This document shows positions 1 through 6,266 of a stretch of DNA of 8,729 nt, piece by piece. This stretch comes from an uncultured bacterium (GTDB taxonomy: Bacteria > Cyanobacteriota > Vampirovibrionia > Gastranaerophilales > Gastranaerophilaceae): the NCBI GenBank assembly GCA_900553205.1, contig USCK01000074.1, positions 1 to 8,729 on the forward strand. Reading direction: 5' to 3'. Both the position numbers and the translations under genes were made by a program. The notes under the pieces were generated by a model. The model was not told the origin of the DNA, made no database searches, and was given only the letters and a program-made list of their open reading frames with translations. Every line of letters starts with the position of its first letter. Position 1 is the first letter of the stretch.

Positions 1-436
1 ATGTTAGGGCTGCTGGCTCATGAGAAAGATTTGCACTTGTTGTAGCCAAAACTCTTGACGGAATACTTCTACAAATTTCTTGAAAAGTTTTATTATCAGG
101 AACTCTTATTCCAACAGTACTAAGACCTGATGTAATATAATCAGGTGTTTTTTTTGATTTTGGAACTACAACCGTCAAAGCCCCCGGAAAATGTTTTTTG
201 ATTAATTTTTGTGCAGATTTTGGTGGATTATCTATATAATCAAACAATGGATAAATATCATCAGACATCAATATCAAAGGTTTTTCTTTTTCTCTACCCT
301 TTATTTTATAAATTTTTTCTACTGCTTTTTGACTTGCTGGTAAACAACCAATTCCCCAAACTGTATCTGTAACGAATGCTATAACACCATCATTTTCTAA
401 TACATCTTTTATTTTATCTTGCAATATTTTATCCAT
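1..436 (-). CDS. tsaC: Threonylcarbamoyl-AMP synthase, TsaC/Sua5/YrdC family (3' end cut by window edge)
   Basis: The first 145 residues are visible; the frame is still open at the left edge, so the C-terminus is missing. The family makes threonylcarbamoyl-AMP from threonine, bicarbonate and ATP in the cytoplasm, the first step of t6A37 modification of ANN-decoding tRNAs. Visible signatures are TDTVWGIGCLP at residues 24-33 (family form PTETVYGLG), KIKGREKEKPL at 44-54 (the K-x-R...KPL nucleotide/substrate site), HFPGALTVVV at 82-91 and TTSANLS at 132-138. Short TsaC-type proteins run about 180-200 residues, so most of the YrdC fold is present; whether a Sua5 C-terminal domain follows cannot be seen. 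The ATG at 436 lies 3 nt after the murJ stop, with only a weak purine-rich RBS (AAAAGAG) inside the end of murJ. This suggests translational coupling as the last visible gene of the cysS-spoIID-murJ operon. A YciO-like paralogue is the main alternative identity. Confidence 0.88.
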   Translation of the reverse strand, partial: MDKILQDKIKDVLENDGVIAFVTDTVWGIGCLPASQKAVEKIYKIKGREKEKPLILMSDDIYPLFDYIDNPPKSAQKLIKKHFPGALTVVVPKSKKTPDYITSGLSTVGIRVPDNKTFQEICRSIPSRVLATTSANLSHEPAALT

Positions 437-439
437 AAC

Positions 440-2008
440 TTATGCTCTTTTAAACTTTCCTAAAATTCTATTTAACATTTCATTGATATAATTAACCTTA
501 AATATACAACTCAAACCTACATATACAGCTAATATTTCTATTGAAACTACTACTAATCTAACAAATATATTATATTGAGCCATCATTTTTGCAGAAATAA
601 AGGCAATTCCAAGAGTCAACAAACCAACAAATGTCATTTTCAAAAGATTTACAAATAAATCTTTGTATGCCATTTTAACTTTTGATGAAATTAAAATACC
701 CAAAGCAACTGCATTATACAAAGTTACCAATGATGTAGAAAGAGTAATACCACCAATTTGCCAGCCTAGTTTTGATATAAATATGTAATTAAACAAGAAT
801 TTCAAAAGTATTGATGATGTTGCTATCATAAACGGTGTTTTTGAATCGTCAAACGCATAATAAACTCTTGTAATTGAATCTCTAAATACATAAGGAATTA
901 TTGAGAATGACAAGTATAATAACGCATCAAATACCATTAAAGAATCGCCATACGTAAATGCACCACGTTCAAAAACTAATCTTACGCAATCCAGTCCAAG
1001 AGTTAATATTCCAATTATTATCGGCATTGCAACGAAGAATAATAATCCGACCCCTTTATTAAAATACATCTTAATACCTTCCATATCTTGTTTTGCAACA
1101 AGTCTAGTAAACAAAGGGAATAATGGTACTAAAAATGCAGTAACCAAAATCCCTACAGGAAATTGAAATATTCTGTTTGCATATCCCAAAGCTGTCCAAG
1201 CACCTTCTCTTAATGATGAAGTAAAAAACATATCAACATATATATGAAGTTGACCTATTGTTGAACTAAATACTGCAGGTATAAGAAGTTCACATATTGA
1301 TTTTAGTTCTGCATTATTTCTGAAATTCAAATTCGGTCTGAATCTAAAACCAATTTTTTTAATCTGTGGAAACTGTAACAAGAACTGACATATTGCACCA
1401 ACTGTAGTTGCCCACGCAAGCACAATACCTGCATTATCATTTTTCGCACAACATATTGCAATAATTATTACAACACTCATAATCATTGGCGAGAAATTCG
1501 GTAGCATGAACTTTTTGTAAGTAATTAAAAGTCCATAATAAATCCCAACTATTCCACCGACAATAAACACAGGTGTCATTATTCTCAAGTGTAATGCGGC
1601 TAAAGATATGAGTTCGGGTGTTCCGTTTGATATAATTATTCCCATTATTTGTGTTGAAAATAAATAACATATCAAGCCGAGCATTGAGAAGAAAAATACA
1701 CTCAATACCAAAAACGTATTATATAATTTGTTCACAAATTCAGTAGGCTTTTGGTTTATATCCGGTATAAGTTTTGAGAATACTGCAACAGTCGCACTAT
1801 GAAAAGGCCCACCAACACCACCTAATAAAATGATGGCAAATGATGGAATTTGATATGCGTAAAAATAAGCATCTGAAACAATAGATGCACCATAGTATTT
1901 TGCAGTAATCACATCACGCAAAAATCCTACTATCTTACTTAAAACCGTTACTAGAGCTATAAGCCAAGCAGCTTTTAATATTCCCGAACTTCCTTTATCT
2001 TCTTCCAT
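440..2008 (-). CDS. murJ: Lipid II flippase MurJ (MviN family, cyanobacterial-like form)
   Basis: This 522-residue polytopic inner-membrane protein of the MOP superfamily moves lipid II (undecaprenyl-PP-MurNAc-pentapeptide-GlcNAc) to the outer face for peptidoglycan synthesis. Its length and the dense run of about 14 hydrophobic segments fit MurJ. Motifs seen: SKIVGFLRD at 24-32 (family lSrilGfvRD), SDAYFYAYQIP at 45-55, GYANRIFQFPVG at 275-286 (family YADRLxQFPxG, with R279 matching the essential cavity Arg of TM8), ERGAF at 347-351 and RVYYAFDDSKTP at 381-392. The first-helix Arg of the family is Lys25 here; Arg31 and Asp46 are kept. The usual Arg-Arg pair after LPNLL is replaced by Ile59-Ile60 in a glycine-rich segment LLGGVGGPFH at 61-70, a form I associate with cyanobacterial MviN. 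The ATG start lies 12 nt after the SpoIID stop, with a weak RBS (TTGGA). Wzx-type flippases are the alternative, but the RVYYAFDDSKTP and ERGAF motifs favour MurJ. Confidence 0.93.
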   Translation of the reverse strand: MEEDKGSSGILKAAWLIALVTVLSKIVGFLRDVITAKYYGASIVSDAYFYAYQIPSFAIILLGGVGGPFHSATVAVFSKLIPDINQKPTEFVNKLYNTFLVLSVFFFSMLGLICYLFSTQIMGIIISNGTPELISLAALHLRIMTPVFIVGGIVGIYYGLLITYKKFMLPNFSPMIMSVVIIIAICCAKNDNAGIVLAWATTVGAICQFLLQFPQIKKIGFRFRPNLNFRNNAELKSICELLIPAVFSSTIGQLHIYVDMFFTSSLREGAWTALGYANRIFQFPVGILVTAFLVPLFPLFTRLVAKQDMEGIKMYFNKGVGLLFFVAMPIIIGILTLGLDCVRLVFERGAFTYGDSLMVFDALLYLSFSIIPYVFRDSITRVYYAFDDSKTPFMIATSSILLKFLFNYIFISKLGWQIGGITLSTSLVTLYNAVALGILISSKVKMAYKDLFVNLLKMTFVGLLTLGIAFISAKMMAQYNIFVRLVVVSIEILAVYVGLSCIFKVNYINEMLNRILGKFKRA

Positions 2009-2020
2009 AATTCCAATCTA

Positions 2021-3700
2021 CTACAAAAATTTAATATACAAATTAATTTTTATATTTCCTTTACTTAAATCATTCGTCACTAACTTATTCTGACATGCCG
2101 GAACATATATAATTGTGTTTGTTTTCCCCTTATGGATATAAGACGAAATATCTAATTCACAGCGTTGTATGTTCATATATTTACTCAAATCAAAATTACA
2201 TGTTTTACCGTTTATATTTATCTGCAAATTACTTAAATTTTTTCTATCTTGAATTTCTATCAAAGCTTTATCTGATGGAGGATAGAATATTTGTTGAACA
2301 GGTTTGTTATCAACTTCAACAGGTTTTGTACCTAAATAAATTCCAGTATAATAATGCTTTAATATCTCAATGAAATTCTTTTTCAATTCTTTTGCCATAA
2401 AGCTTGCACCGTATTGGCTCATTCCGACACCATGACCAAACCCGCCACCATAAGCAGTTATTTTGGTAATTTCATCAAAACTATCTGTATCACACTTGAA
2501 AACAACATTTGCACTAGGTAATGCACTACCGTTCTTTGTGAATAATCTTCTTATTACAAGTTCTTTTGCGACTCTGTATTTGCCTTCTGTTGTTACAATA
2601 TCCAAATAAATAATCTTACCCGAATTTCCTCGTCTGACAACTTTCAGAGATTTTAGAGAACCGAATTTTGTATTGTCATGAAACTCAGGAGTTACGAAAC
2701 CTGTTTTGGACTGTTTAACCAAGTTTTGCGCCAAAACTTTTTCAAGTTCTTCTCTTGTCCAAACTCTTTGCCATCTGTAATAGCGAGAGTTTACATCATA
2801 AGACTCAGGAATATTTGAATAGAACAAATACGCTGCATCTTCTCTGTTTAGAGGACATATTCCTTTCAAATCAGGTTTTGCTATCAAATATGGCTTCATT
2901 GGTGCAGGGAATTGTTTTGTATCAGGATCAGAAAACGCATAAGAATAGTTTTCGGTATAGCCACCTGCACAAGAACTATACAAAGCAAGTATAGGTTTAT
3001 GGTTGTATATTGCTACAATACCTTCTGTTTCTTTTACTGCCCTGTTACCTGTTTCTGATTCTGTATTGTAGCCAAAATATACTTGACTCGCAACACTATC
3101 AACAACATCATAAGCTTTTGAAACTTTTGTTCGTGGCATTATTGCATAATTTCTTGCAGCAACTGCTTGTGCCTTTAAAGCTTCTAACCCGAAAGATACG
3201 GGCATTTCGTTAGAAACAACCCCTTTTAAATAATCTTCTAATTCGATTATATTTATTAAATAAAGAATGTCAGGTTTTGTATTTTTTTGAACCTTTAAAG
3301 CCCCTCTATAGAGTGCTTGTTTTCCGGCTCTTTTAAGTTCTTTAACTCCTAATACACCGTCAGGACAGGCTAATACATATCCTTTTGGTGATTCAAAATA
3401 AGTATCTTCATTAGGAACTTTAAATGAAATCACGCCATTTTTTATAGAAAAAGTAACGGCTTGATAGGCAGGAATTTTTGCAACCGTTTTTCTGGTATCA
3501 GGTTCACATATATATCCTGTTTCTGTACTATACAAGGATACAGAGCCTCTTTCAAGAGTTCTGAAACCATTATCCATAATCCCGACTTTTATAATAGGAG
3601 ATTGTGGATTTTCATTTGGCTTTGCGTTTACAACAAGTCCCAAAATAACTGTACATATTATAGCTACGACCAGAATTAATTTTGTTATTTTGTTTCCCAC
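2021..3700 (-). CDS. Secreted SpoIID/LytB-domain protein, probable peptidoglycan lytic transglycosylase
   Basis: 559 residues. The N-terminus (KITK, then hydrophobic residues 8-25, ending VVNA-KP) is a signal peptide or membrane anchor, so the protein acts outside the membrane. The SpoIID/LytB core covers about residues 140-455. It has ELEDYLKGVVSNEMP (153-167, with Glu165 of the NEMP motif matching the proposed catalytic Glu of SpoIID), EALKAQAVAARNYA (173-186), SSCAGGYTE (242-250) and GGGFGHGVGMSQYGA (418-432). SpoIID cleaves denuded glycan strands during engulfment in spore-formers, but related proteins occur in non-sporulating bacteria including cyanobacteria. Residues about 470-559 form an extra beta-rich tail. 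The pattern ININGKTCNFDL...ELDISSYIHKGKTNTIIYV resembles a galactose-binding-like beta-sandwich, possibly a glycan-binding module (inference). The start is GTG at 3700: AAGAAGG lies 6 nt upstream, the signal peptide begins here, and the next ATG falls after it. The gene overlaps the cysS end by 16 nt and precedes murJ by 12 nt. The spoIID symbol is withheld because no sporulation context is visible. Confidence 0.9.
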   Translation of the reverse strand: MGNKITKLILVVAIICTVILGLVVNAKPNENPQSPIIKVGIMDNGFRTLERGSVSLYSTETGYICEPDTRKTVAKIPAYQAVTFSIKNGVISFKVPNEDTYFESPKGYVLACPDGVLGVKELKRAGKQALYRGALKVQKNTKPDILYLINIIELEDYLKGVVSNEMPVSFGLEALKAQAVAARNYAIMPRTKVSKAYDVVDSVASQVYFGYNTESETGNRAVKETEGIVAIYNHKPILALYSSCAGGYTENYSYAFSDPDTKQFPAPMKPYLIAKPDLKGICPLNREDAAYLFYSNIPESYDVNSRYYRWQRVWTREELEKVLAQNLVKQSKTGFVTPEFHDNTKFGSLKSLKVVRRGNSGKIIYLDIVTTEGKYRVAKELVIRRLFTKNGSALPSANVVFKCDTDSFDEITKITAYGGGFGHGVGMSQYGASFMAKELKKNFIEILKHYYTGIYLGTKPVEVDNKPVQQIFYPPSDKALIEIQDRKNLSNLQININGKTCNFDLSKYMNIQRCELDISSYIHKGKTNTIIYVPACQNKLVTNDLSKGNIKINLYIKFL

Positions 3701-5058
3701 TTTGTGCCTTCTTTTGAATCCTTTAATATAATACCAACATTATCAAGTGCAACTCTTATTTTATCAGCAATAGCCCAATTTTTTTCTGCTCTTGCGTTTT
3801 TTCTATCCTCTATAATTTGTTCCATAGAAGAATAATCTTTTTCAAGCTCTGCACTCACTTGTTTAAGTTTGTCATTAAGTTCTTCCTCTGACAACTCAGG
3901 TTTTGAAAAACTGAAACCTAAAACATCTGCTAATTTGTATAAAGTTGTGAAAGCGCCTTCCACATCTTTATTTGCTTTGTTTGTTAAATCAAATAAAATA
4001 GCAAGAGCTTTAGATGTGTTCAAGTCTTCGTCCATAGCTTCAACAAACAGTTTGTATTCTTCTGTTTTTGTAATATCAAAAGACTCATCAATAGGAGTTT
4101 GTTTTGCGTTCAACATTCTCTTAACACCTGCTGATGCAGATTGAAGCGCTTCATCAGAAAATTCAACTGGCATACGATAATGGTTTGTTAAGATGAAGAA
4201 TCTGATAGTATTTGCATCATAAGTTTTTAACAAATCATCAATCGTTAAGAAATTTCCTAATGACTTAGACATTTTTTCTTTGTTAATAGTTACAAAACCA
4301 TTATGCAACCAATAGTTTACAAACTTGCAACCATTCGCACATTCGGACTGCGCAATTTCGTTTTCGTGGTGAGGGAAAATCAAATCTGCACCACCTGCAT
4401 GAATATCTATTGTTTTGCCAAGATGTTTGCGTATCATTGCTGAACATTCGATGTGCCACCCCGGACGACCTTTGCCCCAAGGTGAATTGTAACCAAATTT
4501 TTCATCTTTTTTCCAAAGTGCAAAATCAAGAGGGTTTTCTTTTTTGTCACCGACTTCTATTCTTGCACCACTAACAAGTGAATCAATAGGCTGTTTTGAA
4601 AGCATACCATATTGAGGGAATTTAGAAACCCTGAAATAAACATCGCCGTCAACCTCGTATGCAAAGCCTTTATTAATCAAATCTTTTACTATTGATATCA
4701 TTTCACCTAAAGTTTTTGTTGCAAAAGGTTCGATATCAGGTTTTAGGTTGTGTAAAGCGTTCATACTATCAGTGAATTTTTTGTACCAATATGTAGAAAC
4801 TTCTTCCGGAGTTTTGCCTTCTGTATCTGCTTTTTTAAGAATTTTGTCATCTACATCTGTAACATTACGGCAATATGTAACATCATAGCCTCTGAATTTC
4901 AGATATCTGTATAAAATATCCCAAGTTATGTAACATCTGGCATGTCCCAAATGAGCATTGTCATATACCGTAGGCCCACAAACATACATTTTGACTTTGT
5001 TTTCTTCTATTGGTGTAAATTCTTCTAATTTTGCTGTGTATGAATTAAAAAGTTTCAA
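3685..5058 (-). CDS. cysS: Cysteinyl-tRNA synthetase
   Basis: 457 residues, normal for a monomeric class Ia CysRS, which charges tRNA-Cys with cysteine using ATP in the cytoplasm. The zinc site that selects cysteine is complete: Cys27, Cys205, His230 and Glu234, each matching the E. coli ligands with a small offset. The HIGH motif is HLGH at 36-39 and the KMSKS loop is at 262-266. WHIECSAM (201-208), the GGADLIFPHHENEIAQ region (222-237) and the C-terminal DALR-type helical domain (about 335-450) follow in order. The start codon is TTG at 5058, read as Met. It is supported by AGAGGG 7 nt upstream and by MKLFNSYT aligning with the usual N-terminus of the family. The last 16 nt overlap the start of the SpoIID-like gene, whose RBS lies inside cysS, so their translation is probably coupled. 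This is the first gene of the minus-strand operon and diverges from rpsB. Confidence 0.98.
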   Translation of the reverse strand: MKLFNSYTAKLEEFTPIEENKVKMYVCGPTVYDNAHLGHARCYITWDILYRYLKFRGYDVTYCRNVTDVDDKILKKADTEGKTPEEVSTYWYKKFTDSMNALHNLKPDIEPFATKTLGEMISIVKDLINKGFAYEVDGDVYFRVSKFPQYGMLSKQPIDSLVSGARIEVGDKKENPLDFALWKKDEKFGYNSPWGKGRPGWHIECSAMIRKHLGKTIDIHAGGADLIFPHHENEIAQSECANGCKFVNYWLHNGFVTINKEKMSKSLGNFLTIDDLLKTYDANTIRFFILTNHYRMPVEFSDEALQSASAGVKRMLNAKQTPIDESFDITKTEEYKLFVEAMDEDLNTSKALAILFDLTNKANKDVEGAFTTLYKLADVLGFSFSKPELSEEELNDKLKQVSAELEKDYSSMEQIIEDRKNARAEKNWAIADKIRVALDNVGIILKDSKEGTKWETK

Positions 5059-5094
5059 TTTTAAACCCTCTTTTTTTATATAAATATCAATTTT

Positions 5095-5189
5095 ATTTTA
5101 CTCCAAAAATAAATAAGTGAATAAGGGTTAAGTAACTAAGTTAATAAGATTAATTTTATAAAATAGTTTACAGTCACTTAATGAAACAA
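5095..5189 (-). promoter_or_regulatory. Candidate promoter elements for the cysS operon
   Basis: Two weak sigma70-like arrangements can be read on the minus strand. One is TTCACT (5116-5121) with TAAAAT (5095-5100) at 15-nt spacing, placing the start point about 30 nt before the TTG codon. The other is TTGTTT (5184-5189) with TATTTT (5160-5165) at 18-nt spacing; its -35 falls within the tandem repeat. Neither is strong and the region is so AT-rich that chance matches are expected. A promoter is needed here because cysS is the first gene after a divergent gene. Confidence 0.3.
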
Positions 5190-5201
5190 TGATGAAACAA
5201 T
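5181..5201. repeat. Tandem 10-bp direct repeat with 11-bp period
   Basis: ATGAAACAAT occurs at 5181-5190 and again at 5192-5201 with one base between. The 11-bp period places both copies on about the same helix face, as for a pair of protein-binding half sites. It lies about 50 bp upstream of the rpsB -10 and overlaps a possible cysS -35 on the other strand. Function is unknown. Confidence 0.6.
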
Positions 5202-5228
5202 TTCTTCTAAATTAATGTTTTTTCACAA

Positions 5229-5257
5229 TTCCCTTGTCGAAAAAACATGTTTATAAT
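5229..5257 (+). promoter_or_regulatory. Probable promoter of rpsB
   Basis: A perfect TATAAT -10 lies at 5252-5257, with a TG dinucleotide at 5248-5249, one base off the extended -10 position. The -35 is poor: TTCCCT at 5229-5234 gives 17-nt spacing, while the better TTGTCG at 5234-5239 is only 12 nt from TATAAT. TTGTCG would instead suit an alternative -10, TACTAT (5257-5262), at 17 nt. Either choice starts the transcript at about 5264-5270, just where the leader stem begins, about 100 nt before the rpsB start codon. Confidence 0.65.
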
Positions 5258-5268
5258 ACTATATCATT

Positions 5269-5330
5269 GGTTACACTGGTCGATAGGTTTATCCTAGTCT
5301 TAATAAATATTGAGATGGAGCAGTATAACC
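5269..5330 (+). promoter_or_regulatory. Structured rpsB leader, possible S2 autoregulatory element (three-way junction)
   Basis: GGTTACACTG (5269-5278) pairs with CAGTATAACC (5321-5330): nine pairs and one internal C-A mismatch. Inside are two hairpins: TAGG (5284-5287) with CCTA (5293-5296), and CTTAAT (5299-5304) with ATTGAG (5309-5314), a 6-bp stem with one G-U pair and an AAAT loop. Together they form a three-way junction starting at the predicted RNA 5' end. Ribosomal protein S2 is known to repress its own rpsB leader in E. coli; that this fold does the same here is inference. It matches no leader family I can name. Confidence 0.5.
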
Positions 5331-5366
5331 CGTAGTAAAACACATTAATTTATAAGGAGAAATGCT

Positions 5367-6146
5367 ATGGCAGTAGCATCAATGATTGAATTATTAGAAG
5401 CAGGCGTTCACTTCGGACACCAAACACAACACTGGAACCCAAAAATGAAACAATACATTTACGGGGCTAGAAATGGTATTTATGTACTTGATTTAAGAAA
5501 AACAACTGATTTATTAGATAAAGCTTATGAAGTTGTAAGAGATTATGCTGCAAGAAACAAAAATATCTTGTTTGTTGGAACAAAAAAACAAGCTTCAGAA
5601 GTAGTTACAGAAGAAGCTAAAAGAGCAGGTGCTTATTACATCAACAGAAGATGGTTAGGTGGTATGCTTACTAACTTTGAAACAATCAGAACAAGAGTAA
5701 ACAAACTAAGAGAATTAGAAGATTTTGTTTCAAGTGGTCATGTTGAAAAATTACCTAAGAAAGAACAAGCTCAAATTGCTAGACAACTTGCTAAATTAAG
5801 CAGAACTCTTGGTGGTATCAAAGAAATGAGAGGACTTCCTGATTTAATCTTTGTTGTTGACCAAAAGAAAGAAGCAATCGCAATCGCTGAAGCTAACAAA
5901 TTAAACATTCCTGTTATTTGTTTAGCTGATACAAACGCTAATCCTGAAGGTATTGACTACATTATCCCTGGTAATGATGATGCAATCCGTTCAGTAAAAT
6001 TAATCGCTTCAAAATTAGCAGATGCAGTTCTTGAAGGTAAACAACTTAAAGAAGCAAAAGCTAATTCTGGTAAAATCGAATCAATCAAAGCAGAAGACGC
6101 AGGCGTTGCTGAAGAAGCAAAATCTGAAGAAACTGCAAATGTTTAA
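5367..6146 (+). CDS. rpsB: 30S ribosomal protein S2 (uS2)
   Basis: 259 residues, within the usual bacterial S2 range (about 230-260). S2 binds late to the back of the 30S subunit between head and body and is needed with S1 for mRNA binding. Hallmarks are ELLEAGVHFGHQT (8-20), WNPKMKQYIYGARNG (23-37), GTKKQA (71-76), RRWLGGMLTNF (94-104), the coiled-coil insertion at about 105-155, and DTNANPEGIDYIIPGNDDA (188-206). The last 30 or so residues form an Ala/Glu/Lys-rich, probably disordered acidic tail. The start is an ATG with AAGGAGA about 7 nt upstream; an out-of-frame ATG at 5362 is ignored. It is the first gene of the plus-strand rpsB-tsf unit, has its own promoter and a foldable leader, and is followed by an intrinsic terminator. 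Confidence 0.98.
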   Translation: MAVASMIELLEAGVHFGHQTQHWNPKMKQYIYGARNGIYVLDLRKTTDLLDKAYEVVRDYAARNKNILFVGTKKQASEVVTEEAKRAGAYYINRRWLGGMLTNFETIRTRVNKLRELEDFVSSGHVEKLPKKEQAQIARQLAKLSRTLGGIKEMRGLPDLIFVVDQKKEAIAIAEANKLNIPVICLADTNANPEGIDYIIPGNDDAIRSVKLIASKLADAVLEGKQLKEAKANSGKIESIKAEDAGVAEEAKSEETANV

Positions 6147-6155
6147 GTTTGATAC

Positions 6156-6187
6156 AAAAAAGAGCGAGGTTCGCCTCGTTCTTTTTT
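6156..6187 (+). terminator. Intrinsic terminator/attenuator between rpsB and tsf
   Basis: A 14-bp stem (6156-6169 with 6174-6187, one G-U pair) closes a TTCG loop. The core is GAGCGAGG/CCTCGTTC and the 3' arm ends in six T, with matching A residues on the 5' side. It begins 10 nt after the rpsB stop. Because tsf follows in the same direction without an obvious promoter, it may act as a partial terminator that sets the S2 to EF-Ts ratio. The A and T tracts could also make it work on the other strand. Confidence 0.88.
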
Positions 6188-6206
6188 CAAAAAGAATATA
6201 AAAATC

Positions 6207-6239
6207 CAAACTTAGGAGTTTGTAACAAACAACAAACTC
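6207..6239 (+). promoter_or_regulatory. Alternative hairpins in the tsf leader
   Basis: The segment AGTTTG (6217-6222) can pair upstream with CAAACT (6207-6212, loop TAGG). As GTTTG it can pair with CAAAC (6226-6230, loop TAA). As GAGTTTGT (6216-6223) it can pair with ACAAACTC (6232-6239, 8-nt loop). These pairings exclude each other. No T tract follows, so none is a terminator. The last one ends 15 nt before the GGAG of the tsf RBS. A regulatory role is inference. Confidence 0.35.
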
Positions 6240-6266
6240 AAAATTATATATAAAGGAGAAATTTAA

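Larger units (their letters stand above)
5059..5366. other. Divergent intergenic region between cysS and rpsB
   Basis: This 308-nt, very AT-rich spacer has no convincing gene. From left to right it holds the cysS RBS (5064-5074 region), AT-rich candidate promoter elements for cysS on the minus strand, a tandem 10-bp repeat (5181-5201), a TATAAT promoter for rpsB, and a foldable rpsB leader with its RBS. TAAGTGA (5114-5120) and TCACTTA (5174-5180) form a widely spaced inverted pair of unknown meaning. A 6-codon ATG...TAG frame at 5315-5335 lacks a good RBS. Confidence 0.7.

Noticed and set aside
2113..3679. Several plus-strand open frames of 67-86 codons opposite the SpoIID-like gene
   Set aside because: They lie antisense to a well-supported gene, lack RBS and family motifs, and have compositions expected of shadow frames.
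5315..5335. Mini-ORF ATG...TAG (MEQYNP, followed by a second stop TAA) in the rpsB leader, a possible leader peptide
   Set aside because: There is no proper RBS at useful spacing, the frame is only six codons, and the bases are used by the proposed leader stem. It could be chance.
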